Below are positions 10,561 through 20,391 of a stretch of DNA of 64,000 bases, piece by piece. Position 1 is the first letter of the stretch. Every line of letters starts with the position of its first letter. The translations under genes were made by a program, and so were the position numbers. Under the pieces are notes generated by a model, which was not told where the DNA came from, ran no database searches, and saw only the letters and a list, made by a program, of their open reading frames with translations. The DNA is from Ryuthela nishihirai. Taxonomy: Eukaryota > Arthropoda > Arachnida > Araneae > Heptathelidae. Where the stretch lies: the NCBI GenBank assembly GCA_038380435.1, contig JAWZYU010000125.1:558001-622000 (forward strand). Reading direction: 5' to 3'.

Positions 10561-10880
10561 TATATCATATTGAGCCCGGACAGTGCAGTAAAAGAAGAAT
10601 CAATTTTGAAAAATAACTGTAGAGTAAATAATTTAATTTAATTTTTGGAAATTAAACTGGTAGCTTTTGATTTTAAAAATGTAGCAACTAATTTTTAAAT
10701 ATTCTTGAATATTTTAATAGAGTAACGAATAAATTATTTCATTTCATATGAGTTAAAAATAACATCTTTCAGTTAAATTTTAGAAAAATTAAAACATTTA
10801 ACTTTCTACGCATTTTTAATTTTCCTGCATTTTCTGCTCCTTTTTCGCAACGGCTGTCCAGGACTGGTGTATCAAATCGG
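10561..10880. mobile_element. AT-rich TIR MITE copy (family T)
   Basis: Left end GAGCCCGGACAGTGCAG and right end CTGTCCAGGACTGGTGTATC are inverted relative to each other (reverse of the right end: GATACACCAGTCCTGGACAG). The interior is AT-rich with the family blocks and has no ORF. Confidence 0.68.
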
Positions 10881-10990
10881 CTGTATGGCATTCACAGAAG
10901 TCTCTTATCTGCCACTTACTAGCTGCCCAGTTCGTCGACCTATCCAACTATAAATCGGCAAAAAGACCCTCTCACAAGGACGGTACAAGG

Positions 10991-11292
10991 TTGGGTTGTT
11001 TGGCCACTGAGCTGCACTTTTTTGCACACAATAGCCTAAATGGCCAGGTCACAAGGAACCCGAAGTCTCAGAGAAGTTTGGCGGAAGGGGACCCACTAGA
11101 CAGCTGTTAGGAGACAAATGGTAGCCTTCCGTCAAGGCCATTCAACGTGTTCTATAACGTACACGGGGTACGGCTGTCTCCCGTACTCGGGGAGACGGTC
11201 ACGGCTCCAGAGACTTAGGCTCTGGGATCCTTATGACCTGGCATTTTATCTTTGTGATCACAAAGGTGCCATTCAGAGGTAAAACAACCCAA
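10991..11292 (-). mobile_element. SINE-A foldback (minus body, plus tail)
   Basis: A minus-strand SINE-A tail-to-core segment (10991-11205, starting TTGGGTTGTTTGGCCACTG) is followed by a plus-strand tail (11213-11292, ending AAAACAACCCAACC). Both outer ends are therefore SINE-A 3' ends in inverted orientation, making a foldback unit. Confidence 0.78.
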
Positions 11293-11351
11293 CCTAAGTA
11301 TTCAAATTGATATCATTAAAGGAATATTTCGGTCCTTTCTGTTACAACCGT

Positions 11352-11731
11352 CTAGGTTGGGTTGTTTTTCTCTGAGCAGCACTTTTTAGTACACAATGGG
11401 CTAAATGGCCAGCTCACAAGAACCCTGCTCATAATCCTGTTCTCAGGTTGGAGTCCCACCTGAGTCAGCGTTGAGATTTATCTCCGCAAAACTCCACGCC
11501 CTGCCATCAGTCAGTAGGGAAAGGTCACCATCCATCGGATGGGACGTTAAGCCGTGGCTCCGTGTGCGGGAAAAACATGCCCTGTGCACGTTAAAGAACA
11601 CACTGGATGGCCTTGACGGAAGGCTACTATCGTCCTCTTAATAGCTATCAGAAGGTGTGCCTTGTGACCAGGCCATTTAGCCCATTGTGTGAAAAAAAGT
11701 GCCGATAAGAGGTAAAACAACCTAACCCAAC
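11352..11731 (+). mobile_element. SINE-A with inverted tail at its left end
   Basis: A minus-strand tail (11352-11425, from GGTTGGGTTG) is joined to a plus-strand SINE-A from within the head (GGTTGGAGTCCC, about 11440) through core and tail to AAAACAACCTAACCC. The A box region is lost. As in its neighbour at 10991-11292, both ends are inverted tails. Confidence 0.78.
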
Positions 11732-11970
11732 TGCCAGTGGGTTCTATTACCACAATCAACTTTGAGTCCTTGGAGTTTTAATCACCAGCCCATACTGTAC
11801 ACAAAAAGTAAAAGAGACAAAAATAACCTGAACAGCACAACTCTAATCCCACCCCCTTACCATCCAATGCTCTGAGTAAACTGTATATTTTTATAATCAA
11901 GAGTAATTATAATAAATTGGTTAATAAATATAAACATAATCAATTAAATTTTCACACAGGCATAATTCGG

Positions 11971-12125
11971 CCATCCCGTGATCGAGTGATTAGCTGTGCT
12001 AAGCTGCTAATCCAAGCCAGCCCCAGATAAGGCATAGATGTTTGTGTTATCCTTCTGCTGATGTCTCGCATTCCTTTTTTATGGCGTATTAAACTTATAG
12101 GCTCCTGTCAGGCAACATCTCCTGT
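11971..12125 (+). mobile_element. SINE-B, diverged
   Basis: Recognisable by the head CCATCCCGTGATCGAGTGATTAG, the segment ATAAGGCATAGATGTTTGTG, and the tail block GGCTCCTGTCAGGCAACATC. The B box is eroded and the terminal GAGGGGGTATTT is absent. Confidence 0.7.
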
Positions 12126-12131
12126 AACAGA

Positions 12132-12480
12132 AAGCCGGTGAACCAAGTTATGACGCCACCATAGGTAGTTCTGTAATGTAGCTAAATTTTATACATTTAC
12201 TTCTATTATTACTACTGGTGTAGTTTTATACTAATTTTTTAATTAATGTTTATTTCTAAATATGTCTTATTTAGAATAAAAATTATTCGGATTTATTAGT
12301 AATTATCATAATGTTAATAAATAAGAATAACTTTTCTTCTAAATAAGGTATATTTTATACATAAGCATTAGTATAAAAATACACCATATAATAATAATAG
12401 AAAGAGATGTATAAGAATTAACTACATTACAGGACTACTTAAGCTGATTTCATAATTTGGTCCCAATGATTTCTATTGCA
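12132..12480. mobile_element. Foldback element, family G
   Basis: Inverted arms about 160 bp long meet near 12300. On the left AGCCGGTGAACCAAGTTATGACG, TCTATTATTACTACTGGTGTA and TTATACTAAT can be read; on the right ATTAGTATAAAAATACACCAT, ATAATAATAGAAAGAG and TTCATAATTTGG. No ORF. The copies at 8.1, 42.3 and 54.5 kb share both ends. Confidence 0.7.
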
Positions 12481-12522
12481 GAAGGTGTTGTGTTAGATCT
12501 CTGAATCAAACAGCTGCTGAGG

Positions 12523-12532
12523 GGGGGGGGGG
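12523..12532 (+). repeat. G homopolymer run
   Basis: About ten consecutive G in otherwise AT-rich DNA, followed by TACTTTTTATTTTTTG. Similar C runs lie at 7461-7471, 45043-45057, 54051-54062 and 63873-63886. Confidence 0.8.
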
Positions 12533-12701
12533 TACTTTTTATTTTTTGATATTTATTTTGAAAAAGAACATGAGAATTAAATACACAAGAAATTTAAATT
12601 AAATAACGTAATTAAGCCATAGGTTGCATTGAGTGCTTTAGATTATACTCGTCAAAACCAAACTTAGTAAAAAGCCAATAGAGAAAAAACTACATTCTTA
12701 C

Positions 12702-12890
12702 AGATTGTTTTGCCTTGTTTTACCTCCCAGAGGTGCTTTTTTGCACACAGTGGTCGAAATGGCCAGGTCACAAAGACTCCGAGGAGCTCAGAGAAGTTGG
12801 AGTAAGAGTTGGGTTGATTTACTTCTGAGCAGCACTGTTTTGCACTGAATGGTACCAATGGCCAGGTCACAAGGGCCCCGCCATTTAACC
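12702..12890 (-). mobile_element. Two tandem SINE-A tail fragments
   Basis: Two minus-strand SINE-A 3' ends follow one another (12702-12799 and 12800-12890), each containing the tail block ATGGCCAGGTCACAA in its reverse form. Both are diverged and truncated. Confidence 0.7.
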
Positions 12891-14034
12891 CATTGAGGGA
12901 AGTAATACTTTGCAATAGGGTTTGCTTATAGTCGTACTTTAAAACATGAGTGCATTTTCTGACTTTTCCATTAATCTGAATTTTCACCGTTAGAAGACGC
13001 TAAATGAGAAACATTTGCAAAATGAGATTTGAAAATTCAGTCTCTTCCCACCCACTTAGATTTTTCCGACTCGATTTTTTTACCCCTTCCCCCTTTTCGA
13101 ATATTTTTTTAGATTCGGACCTGACATATATTATTTTTAAATTTAATCACATCCTCTGTCGATATATAAGACAAATATATTTTTAAATATACGTTTAGGG
13201 ATTCAGATTATCATTTTTTTCCATTTGCTCGTCAAAGATTAATCTCGTTAAAGATTTAACTTACTAAATATATTTCTATGTCCTTCATTAGCTACCAGAT
13301 CTTTTATTAAATATAAAATATAATCAAAATTACATTAAAAGAGGCACGTACAAATGTCTTCTGTTAATCATTACAGTCGTGAAGGGTTCCTGTTGGTGTG
13401 GGAACTGAGTAGCATATTTCATTAAAGTCTTAAGCGAGGGCTAAAAAACAGCTTATTTTTTAATATTCCTATTATTGAAGTGAATGGTGTTTTAATAAGA
13501 CGAAAATTCGAATCATATAACTAAATATAACGTCATTGAAGCAAAAGCTTTCTGTATCCAGTCCCATCCTTCACATACTACGTCGAAGCCAACTTCAGTA
13601 TTGATATTAAAATAAATTTTATGTCTTAATTTAAATTACCAATATTTCTTTATAATTGTGAAAAAAAAAAGTAAAAATGATAAATTTTTTCTGATATAAT
13701 TTCAATGTTTTAATCAGTTGGTAGCATGTAGTTTTGATTTATTTTCACGAACTCTCTATCTTTAATGAATGGCTTTTTGTCTTTATAATATATGAATGGC
13801 TCTTTATCTTTATAAATAATGCTACCTATGAACTTTCTCCTTCTACTAATATTTCTAATATTTTTGGTGTCAAATATAATTAACATTTAAATTTTTTCAA
13901 AAACTGTTTATAATTAATAATAAAAGAGTAAAATGAATGATTAGCGACATGCATTTCTCCATGTATGTCTTATGCTATGTAAGAGAAATGTTTTTCCTAA
14001 ATCGCGATCGGGATTCTCGAGGAAAAGCAGAGCC
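12891..14034. other. AT-rich, no supported gene
   Basis: No recognisable coding frame. GAATGGCTTTTTGTCTTTATAA and GAATGGCTCTTTATCTTTATAA near 13767-13820 form a small local duplication. Confidence 0.35.
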
Positions 14035-14039
14035 CCTAA

Positions 14040-14905
14040 ACCATACCGGGCCTGGACAGTGACTAATAGAAACTCTTTTTTTTTAATAAATAGGTGCTTA
14101 CTTTACTATTTATCTAGGAACGTTGAACTGGTAGTTCACTATTTCTAAATATTTGGTAACTAATTTTAAAGCATTGATAAATATTTGAATTAAATTCTAA
14201 ATAAATTATTTTGTGTTATGCTACTTAAAATAAACAGCCCGTAATTAAATTTAATATTTAAAATTAATAGCCTGCAGTTAAATAATCCGGACCAGTGTAT
14301 CTAGGTGATCCTTGCCAGAGAAACTTTGATATATGTAAGTTCCACCAGTCAAGCCACGACAGCCTTTGAACAGAAAGAGGGAAGAACACAGTAAAATTAA
14401 ATATGCATAAAGATTTAGTTGATTTAATTTCTCTAAAGTTTAATTATAAGCTGTTTATTTTTGAATATCATAAATGAAATATTTATTAATTTTATAAATT
14501 ATTTCAGAATATTCATCAATTAATTGCTAAATTTTTAAAAATGAATAGCTACCAGTTGAATTTTAAGATAAAAAATTAAAGTTATGAGAACTCAATTTCT
14601 AAAAAACAATTATTCTGTTATTGTACTAAGGAGTACCCTTATACAATCTTTGACTACACTGTCCAGGTCCGTTAATTACGGAGCATTATCATAGCCTCCT
14701 ATATCATACATGGCACAGACAATAAAGTAACAGAATAATTAATTTTGAAATACATAATTGAAGTATTAAAATTCTACAGTTTAAAGTAAAACCGGTAGTA
14801 TTTATTTCTTCAATAAATATTGCATTATTAATTTTTCTATTTTTTGTCTCTCTATTTTGTTGAATACCTGTTCGAGCTCAGTGTATCTAGGTTACCCTGG
14901 GTCTA
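14040..14905. mobile_element. Cluster of three AT-rich TIR MITEs (family T)
   Basis: Three copies in a row. The first, 14040-14301, starts CCGGGCCTGGACAGTG and ends CCGGACCAGTGTATC. The second, about 14385-14672, is in reverse order, opening with AATATGCATAAAGATTTAG and ending ACACTGTCCAGGTCCG. The third, about 14695-14887, runs from GGCACAGACAATAAAG to GAGCTCAGTGTATC. Interiors are AT-rich and non-coding. Confidence 0.6.
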
Positions 14906-16010
14906 CTCGAACAGGCGTTAGCTACAAAAATTCATAAAATTAACTAAAATTTAGAATATTTTAAATTTTATTTCTAAAAATTTCGTGTCAATTCAATGGA
15001 AACCAATGCATAAGTGAGATACTGAAAGTCCATTTAAACAACCCTCTTAAAGCAGACTAAAAAGAGAAAACAATAAGCTTTTCTTGAAAGCTATCAACTC
15101 ATTACAAGTCGGCAATTATTTATTTTTCTTGCTATTATTTCTTATTTTAAATATTTATTTCTACTGTTTGTTTGTTTTTAACCATTTTTTTCTATTAATA
15201 CACTGTCCAGACCATGTTATGGTATAGGGACTCTACTTTTTGTCCGAGTTCCGAGCCCTATTCCGAAAATTTTTTTTCTGACGTATAATAAAACATATAT
15301 TAATAACTGAACTGAACTAAACAGTGATAACAGAATAATAATCTTGATAAACAGAATAATATTTTTAATCGTAATTGTAAAAGCAAGGGAAACTGTTATT
15401 CATTTTTAAACTTCATTTCTTTTACTGTTTGATTTCAATATTTTATCCAGTTTTTCACCAAAAAGATTTAAATTTACTCCTTTCATTTACTCTATATAAA
15501 ACAGTATAGCATTATTTCAAAAAAGAAAAAAACTTGCAGGAAAACAACATACTTTCTGTTAGAGTAAAGCCTAATAACCCAAGTTTCTTCAAATGCGAAC
15601 GTATTAAATTTATTCCACGGAGATATTCACATGCGACTGAACAAGAACTGTGATGGCAAAGTCATCTTTTATCATCTCCTCTGATAAATTTCATTAAGGT
15701 CGCGAATGCTTCCCAAAGTCATTTCTCTAATGGGAAAAAAATAACAGCAAAGTCCTGCCTTTGAGGAAAATGAAGGCAAAAATAGCAAAGAACTAAAAAA
15801 ATAAAAGAACCAACTCGAAGACAGGGAAGAATGACGCTGGGCAAGAAAAGGATATCATCGGAATTTACCATTTAGTAAATAATTCAGTTTTGATATAAGA
15901 ATAAGTGTGTTCTCTCTATTAAAATGAGTCAGCTCCGCTATTGATTTTTCAGTAATGGATTTTTAATGGTATATTTGTTGTTAATACTTATGAGAACATT
16001 TTAAATATTC
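14906..16010. other. AT-rich, no supported gene
   Basis: Dense AT-rich DNA with fragments similar to family T near 15300-15400. Nothing coding was recognised. Confidence 0.35.
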
Positions 16011-16020
16011 ATTACTTTAA

Positions 16021-16340
16021 CCCAGCTGGGTCAGCGTTGAGATTTATTTCTGCAAAGTTTCCCGCCCTGACCACGGTCAGTAGGGGAAACCGATGGGCTT
16101 GGAAAGTCGCCGTCAGTCGGATGGGGCGTTAAACCGTGGCCCCTTGTGCGGAAGAGCGATACTCTGTGCACGTTAAAGAACACACTGGATGACCTTGACG
16201 GGAGGCTATCTCCCAACAACTGTACCAGTGGATTCCCTCCCCCAAACTTCTCTGAACCTTCAGGATCCTTGTGACCTGGCCATTAGTCCATTGTGTGCAA
16301 AAAAGTGCCGCTCAGAGGCAAAACAACCAACAAACCAACC
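16021..16340 (+). mobile_element. SINE-A, 5'-truncated
   Basis: Begins inside the head at CCCAGCTGGGTCAGCG, so both pol III boxes are missing, and runs to the tail CAAAACAACCAACAAACC. It is flanked by ATTACTTTAA (16011-16020) and ATTTACTTTAA (16341-16351), a target-site duplication with one indel. This is the truncation expected from incomplete target-primed reverse transcription. Confidence 0.85.
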
Positions 16341-16415
16341 ATTTACTTTAAATAAAATATGGTACACGGGGTTATCAAAATAAAGAAAACACGTACTGTT
16401 TGTGGAGAACTTTTA

Positions 16416-16951
16416 TTAATAATCTGTAGGCTCACCTCTGGCGTTCAGAGAAGACTCATTTCGACGTGGAATAGACTCATATAAGTCATGCACATACGGC
16501 AATGAAATGTGGAACCATTCTTCCTGTAAAATATGGCCCAACTGTGCGAATTGCTGAACAGTGATGCTGGAGGTGGAAAGTGTGATCTGACCTTGCGCTC
16601 CAGATATTCCCACAAATGTTCAATAATATTCAGGTCTGGAGATTGAGGTGGTCAGGGTAGCTGCTCTACCTCATCCTCATGCTCTGCAAACCACAGCTTG
16701 ACACGTTTCGCACAATGCACGGGTGCATTATCCGCTTGAAACCAGGGACGGTCATTAGGGAATAATGCCCGCAACATTGGGTGCAGGTGGTCCCTGAGAA
16801 TTGATTCGTACGTTGCGGATGTGACACGACCCTGCAGAATAACTAATGGCCCTAAGGAATACCATGATATGGCACCCCACAGCATCAGGGATAGACCTTC
16901 ATGCTTCACAGTCGGAACCAAACAGTCGTGGTGGTACGCTTCTGCATGTTT
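16416..16951 (-). pseudogene. Tc1-like transposase, C-terminal half
   Basis: The minus-strand frame encodes AEAYHHDCLVPTVKHEG, LMLWGAISWYSLGPLV and WFQADNAPVHCAKRV (second catalytic Asp region), then a stop followed by PPQSPDLNIIEHLWEYLE, where the third acidic residue (Glu) of the DDE triad sits. After a frameshift it ends EEWFHISLPYVHDLYESIP. Family knowledge: Tc1 transposases cut and paste at TA. This half is broken by at least one stop and one frameshift, and is separated from its N-terminal half by 2.5 kb. It is a pseudogene. Confidence 0.85.
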
Positions 16952-17658
16952 TGTTACGCTTACATTAGCATTTAGCATAACGAGGTTCAACCTACGAATT
17001 CCACTTTTTGATTCAAAGCACGATAACACAAGAGAAATTTCTTATTCACCTAAATGCACAAAACATGACCAATAGAAGCAACATTCCCACGAATATACAA
17101 TAGGCGTGCTTTCCTTAGAAAGAGACGATGACCACCTGGACAAACCAGAAAGAGCAACTGGAGTAAGAATGCATTACGTAAAGAACATACACAATACATC
17201 GAAAGTGTAAGAGCATTTTGCCAGTGGATTTTGACAGTTCGACGACGACGTCCACACAATAACCTTGCTTTCAGTAAGTCTCTACAATCGAACGCACCTA
17301 CAAAAGCCAACACTTTCTTTCCGATAAGGAAATGTCCAAAGATGGTTGAAATTCCAGGACAAATGGTAGAAAGGAATACAGGTAAGCACAACGACACACA
17401 GCAAAACCGCAGATGAAAAGGCGCAGTTGCACACCCTTTAAACAACTTCCCCAGATTCACAATCAGAACTGGAAAGATGCGTGAGCCATAAATCTCACAA
17501 GCAAGACAGGTCACAACAAACCCGACTCGAGGGACAAAATGAGCCACTGAAAAAGTCAGCAGACGTGAGAGTCGCAATCCTTACATCCCAGTTCGGAGCG
17601 AAAGGAACCCACAGCGACAAAAGGGTAGAAACCAAATATAAGGGATATAGAGGCTTTT

Positions 17659-18034
17659 GGGTTGGGTTGTTTTACCTCTGAGCGGCACTTTTTTGCACAC
17701 CATGGGCTAAATGGCCAGGTCACATGGACCCCGAAGGCTCAGAGAAGGTTGGGGGAGGAGACCCACTGGAACAGCTGTTGGGAGACAGATGGTAGTCTCC
17801 CATCAAGGCCATCCAGCGTGTTCTTTAACGTGTCTCTCCCGCATACGGGGCCACGGCTTAACGTCCCATCCGACGGGCGGTGGCCTTTCCAAGCCCATCG
17901 GTGTCCCCTACTGACCGTGGGCAGGGCGGGGGAATTTTGCGGAGATAAATCTCAACGCTGACCCAGCTGGGATTAGAACCTGGGAACTACAGATTACGAG
18001 CCTGGCGCGCTACCGACTGAGCCACCCCCGCCCC
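17659..18034 (-). mobile_element. SINE-A, near full length
   Basis: Minus copy from GGGTTGGGTTG to CCACCCCCGCCCC, flanked by GGATATAGAGGC at 17643-17654 and 18035-18046 (12-bp duplication). A short deletion near 17831 removes GCACAGGGTATGG of the core. It is nested inside the block that interrupts the Tc1 element. Confidence 0.92.
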
Positions 18035-18501
18035 GGATATAGAGGCACTGAGGACACTTGACACTTGAGGCACACAGAGAGGGAGACCGGCATACGAACT
18101 AGAAGAGAGCGCATCGACTCCGCAACAGGACAGGAGTGAAAGGAAAGGCTGCCTGACCTTCCTAACAGCCGTAAGCAGTCGAATGACGATGCCGAGAGCG
18201 AGCCATAGGTCGGAGACCTCGACGATTCCGTACCGACGCTGACCAGAGGGATAGGATCACTTCAACGGGAACGGCAAAACCCCACCGCGAGGAGAAGAGA
18301 GCTACCGGAAGAGAGCTACCGGAGTTGGACGAAATTGCAGGGAACAGCTGATAAAGCTGGTAGGCGTCTGTTTCTCTCTCACCCTGATTATAATTAATGT
18401 GTACTGAATTGAGTGTATTTAAATTGCAAGGAATTAGGGTAGAAGAGTGAATAAGTAGGAAGGTAATGTTTGAAAAAGGAATTGTAGATGGAGAAGATAT
18501 A

Positions 18502-18964
18502 CAGGGTGATTCAAAATTCTTGGGCCAAACTGTAAGGGGTGATAGAACACACCTAAACAAGCACTTTTCGTCATACAGTGCATGTACAATGCACGGTCGG
18601 AACTCAAGCGGTGAAGCGCTAGAGGGCGCTTTCCAGTGAACACTTATAAACGCTGATTTTCGCACTCGTCGTCATTTCTATCATGGATTGCACAGTCTTT
18701 GGGCTTCCCTCGCATTCCCGTCCGCAGCTCCATACGTGAAATGCATGTCCGCCTTCTCCTGATTCGTGAAACAATCCATCCGTTCTGCAATCCACGGTAA
18801 AATCACGACGAGTACGAAAACCAGCGCTTATAAGTGTTCACTGGAAAGCGCCCTCTATCGCTTCACCGCTTGAGTTCCGACCATGCATTGTATGACGAAA
18901 AGTGCTTGTTTAGGTGTGTTCTATAACCCCTTAAAGTTTGGCCCAAGAGTTTTGAATCACCCTG
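18502..18964. mobile_element. Foldback MITE with about 160-bp TIRs
   Basis: The left arm starts CAGGGTGATTCAAAATTCTT and the right arm, in reverse, starts CAGGGTGATTCAAAACTCTT. The arms remain about 90 percent alike inward to GAACACTTATAAACGCTG, with a small duplication (GTGCATGTACAATGCA) in the left arm only. TA flanks both ends (18500-18501 and 18965-18966), so a Tc1/mariner-type transposase probably moved it. The loop of about 130 bp is non-coding. Confidence 0.85.
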
Positions 18965-18984
18965 TATAGTGATTGTTTGGTTGG

Positions 18985-19050
18985 TTGTTTGTTTGGGGTT
19001 TATTGGCGCAACAGCAACTGAGGCTATATTGCGCCAAACAAACGATAAAA
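18985..19050. repeat. GGCGCAA hairpin repeat
   Basis: TTATTGGCGCAACAGC and GGCTATATTGCGCCAAAC form an inverted repeat (TTGGCGCAA against TTGCGCCAA) about 30 nt across. I have the impression this motif is common in arthropod repeats, but cannot confirm it here. Confidence 0.55.
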
Positions 19051-19439
19051 GGGATAAAAGTCACATAACCCGCAACCAAAGTTAAAACGAAAGTAAAAAG
19101 ACTAAAAAGAAACAACAAGTGTAGAAGTTAACAATAAAAATGGGTGTATAGGACCTAATTAAAAAGACAAACAAGGGTAAAGACTAGTGTATAGTGATTA
19201 ATTATGGTGTTGGTCACATTTGTTTTATGAAATCCATATTAAATGTAATTGTTAATTTTATTGTAATCAGAGTAGATCTCTCTTATTATAGCACCAAGAA
19301 ACGTACCTTTCCCTTCAAGGAAAGGGCCAGGTTTATTCAAGCGGCTATTCTCTTCTGATCGATTGATTGGAATTAATCAGGGGAAATAGTTATGCAACGC
19401 GTTGAATCAGATATTTTCAGAGTTATCGCACTTTCCTAG

Positions 19440-19945
19440 CACAGGGGGGCATAACAATTTTCTTCAGACATACACTCTACCAGTGGTGGGAAAAAATGTG
19501 TAGCGCGATTCATCAGTCCAGATGACACGTTGGCAGTCTTTAGCATCCCAGGTTTGCACCCTCTTACACATTTTATTGCATTGATGTTGGTAATCAGAGG
19601 CTTGTAGATTGCAGTACAGTCATAAATACCAGCACGATGAAGTTCCTGATGAACTGTTTTGACGGAAACGGTGTTCAATTCGTGCGTTATTTGCGCAGCC
19701 GTGGTCTTGTGCTTACGTTCTACAATCCGTGCCAACGTTCGCTTATCCATCTCTGATAACTTCGTATAGCGTCCACAATTTGCACCTTTGGAGGCAATGC
19801 CCTGTCCTTTTCGATAGGTAGACATAGTCTTTGATACAGTTCCTCGTGCTACACCTACAATTTCCGCCGTCTGGTTACTGAAGCTCCTGCAAGACGCGCA
19901 CCAATGATCATGCCTTTTTGGAGGCCACTCAGATCTGACTTTGTC
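19440..19945 (-). pseudogene. Tc1-like transposase, N-terminal half
   Basis: The minus strand reads SDLSGLQKGMIIGARLAGAS, then after a one-base shift TAEIVGVARGTVSKTMSTY, the first helix-turn-helix of the paired-like DNA-binding domain. GRYTKLSEMDKRTLARIVER and QITHELN...TVHQELHRAGIY follow (second helix-turn-helix), and after another shift VIWTDESRYTFFP, holding the first catalytic Asp. A stop replaces the usual Trp after VYV. It continues after the 2.5-kb insertion with the C-terminal half at 16416-16951. Confidence 0.85.
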
Positions 19946-19986
19946 GACAATTACACCACAACAGCTGTTTCACCTGCGCCTGTATT

Positions 19987-20261
19987 CCCCGCCCTGCCCA
20001 CGGTCAGTAGGGGACACCGATGGGCTTGGAAAGGCCGCCGTCCGTCGGATGGACTTTAAGCCGTGGCACCGTGTGCGGGAAAGCCATACCCTGTGCACGT
20101 TAAAGAACACGTTGGATGGCCTTGATGGGAGGCTACCATCAAGGACATCTGTCCCCTCCCCCAACCTTCTCTGAGCCTTCGGGGTCCATGTGACCTGGCC
20201 ATTTAGCCAATGGTGTGCAAAAAAGTGCCGCTCAGAGGTAAAACAACCCAACCCAACCTGT
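19987..20261 (+). mobile_element. SINE-A, 5'-truncated
   Basis: Starts in the core at CCCCGCCCTGCCCACGGTC and runs to the tail AAAACAACCCAACCC. The stretch between ACCATC and CCCCTCCC is shortened. It lies in the leader of the interrupted Tc1 element, so it was inserted after that element. Confidence 0.88.
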
Positions 20262-20391
20262 AGCACTGCTACGTAATACTCCCCTTTATATACCTCACAT
20301 CGCGGGTGACGTCGTCCCTGTGATATGCATGTGGCGCATTGCGTGTACTCCAGTTGCCGTCGGTGTTTTTATTATTTTGATAAACCCCTTT

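Larger units (their letters stand above)
16952..19456. mobile_element. Insertion inside Tc1, possibly LTR-derived
   Basis: This block interrupts the Tc1 frame exactly between VYV(stop)RK and HAEAYHH. Its edges read TGTTACGCTT (left) and GGCATAACA (right), i.e. TG...CA termini with a short inverted repeat, as in LTR retrotransposons. The 3-4 bp just outside (TTT) could be the target duplication. Inside are a SINE-A (17659-18034), a TIR MITE (18502-18964) and a GGCGCAA/TTGCGCC hairpin repeat. What remains, about 1.5 kb, contains no polyprotein motif, so a solo LTR or a non-autonomous element is possible. A 175-codon minus frame at 17050-17577 shows no known domain. Confidence 0.5.
16365..20390 (-). 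mobile_element. Tc1-like transposon with both ends, interrupted
   Basis: The left terminal repeat CACGGGGTTATCAAAATAAAG (from 16365) and the right end near 20363-20390 (TATTTTGATAAACCCCTT) are inverted copies of about 28 bp, each bordered by TA (16363-16364 and 20391-20392). Minus-strand transposase pieces lie inside in correct order: the N-terminal half at about 19440-19945 and the C-terminal half at 16416-16951. About 2.5 kb of foreign DNA (16952-19456) separates them. A SINE-A at 19987-20261 occupies the 5' leader. Without insertions the element would be about 1.25 kb, close to usual Tc1 size. Confidence 0.8.

Noticed and set aside
17050..17577. 175-codon minus-strand ORF
   Set aside because: No recognisable domain, lies within the insertion that splits a Tc1 element, and composition is not convincingly coding. 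Left as unclassified insert sequence.
18162..18665. 167-codon minus-strand ORF
   Set aside because: Its first third is MITE arm sequence and its remainder has no domain; an accidental frame across an element boundary.
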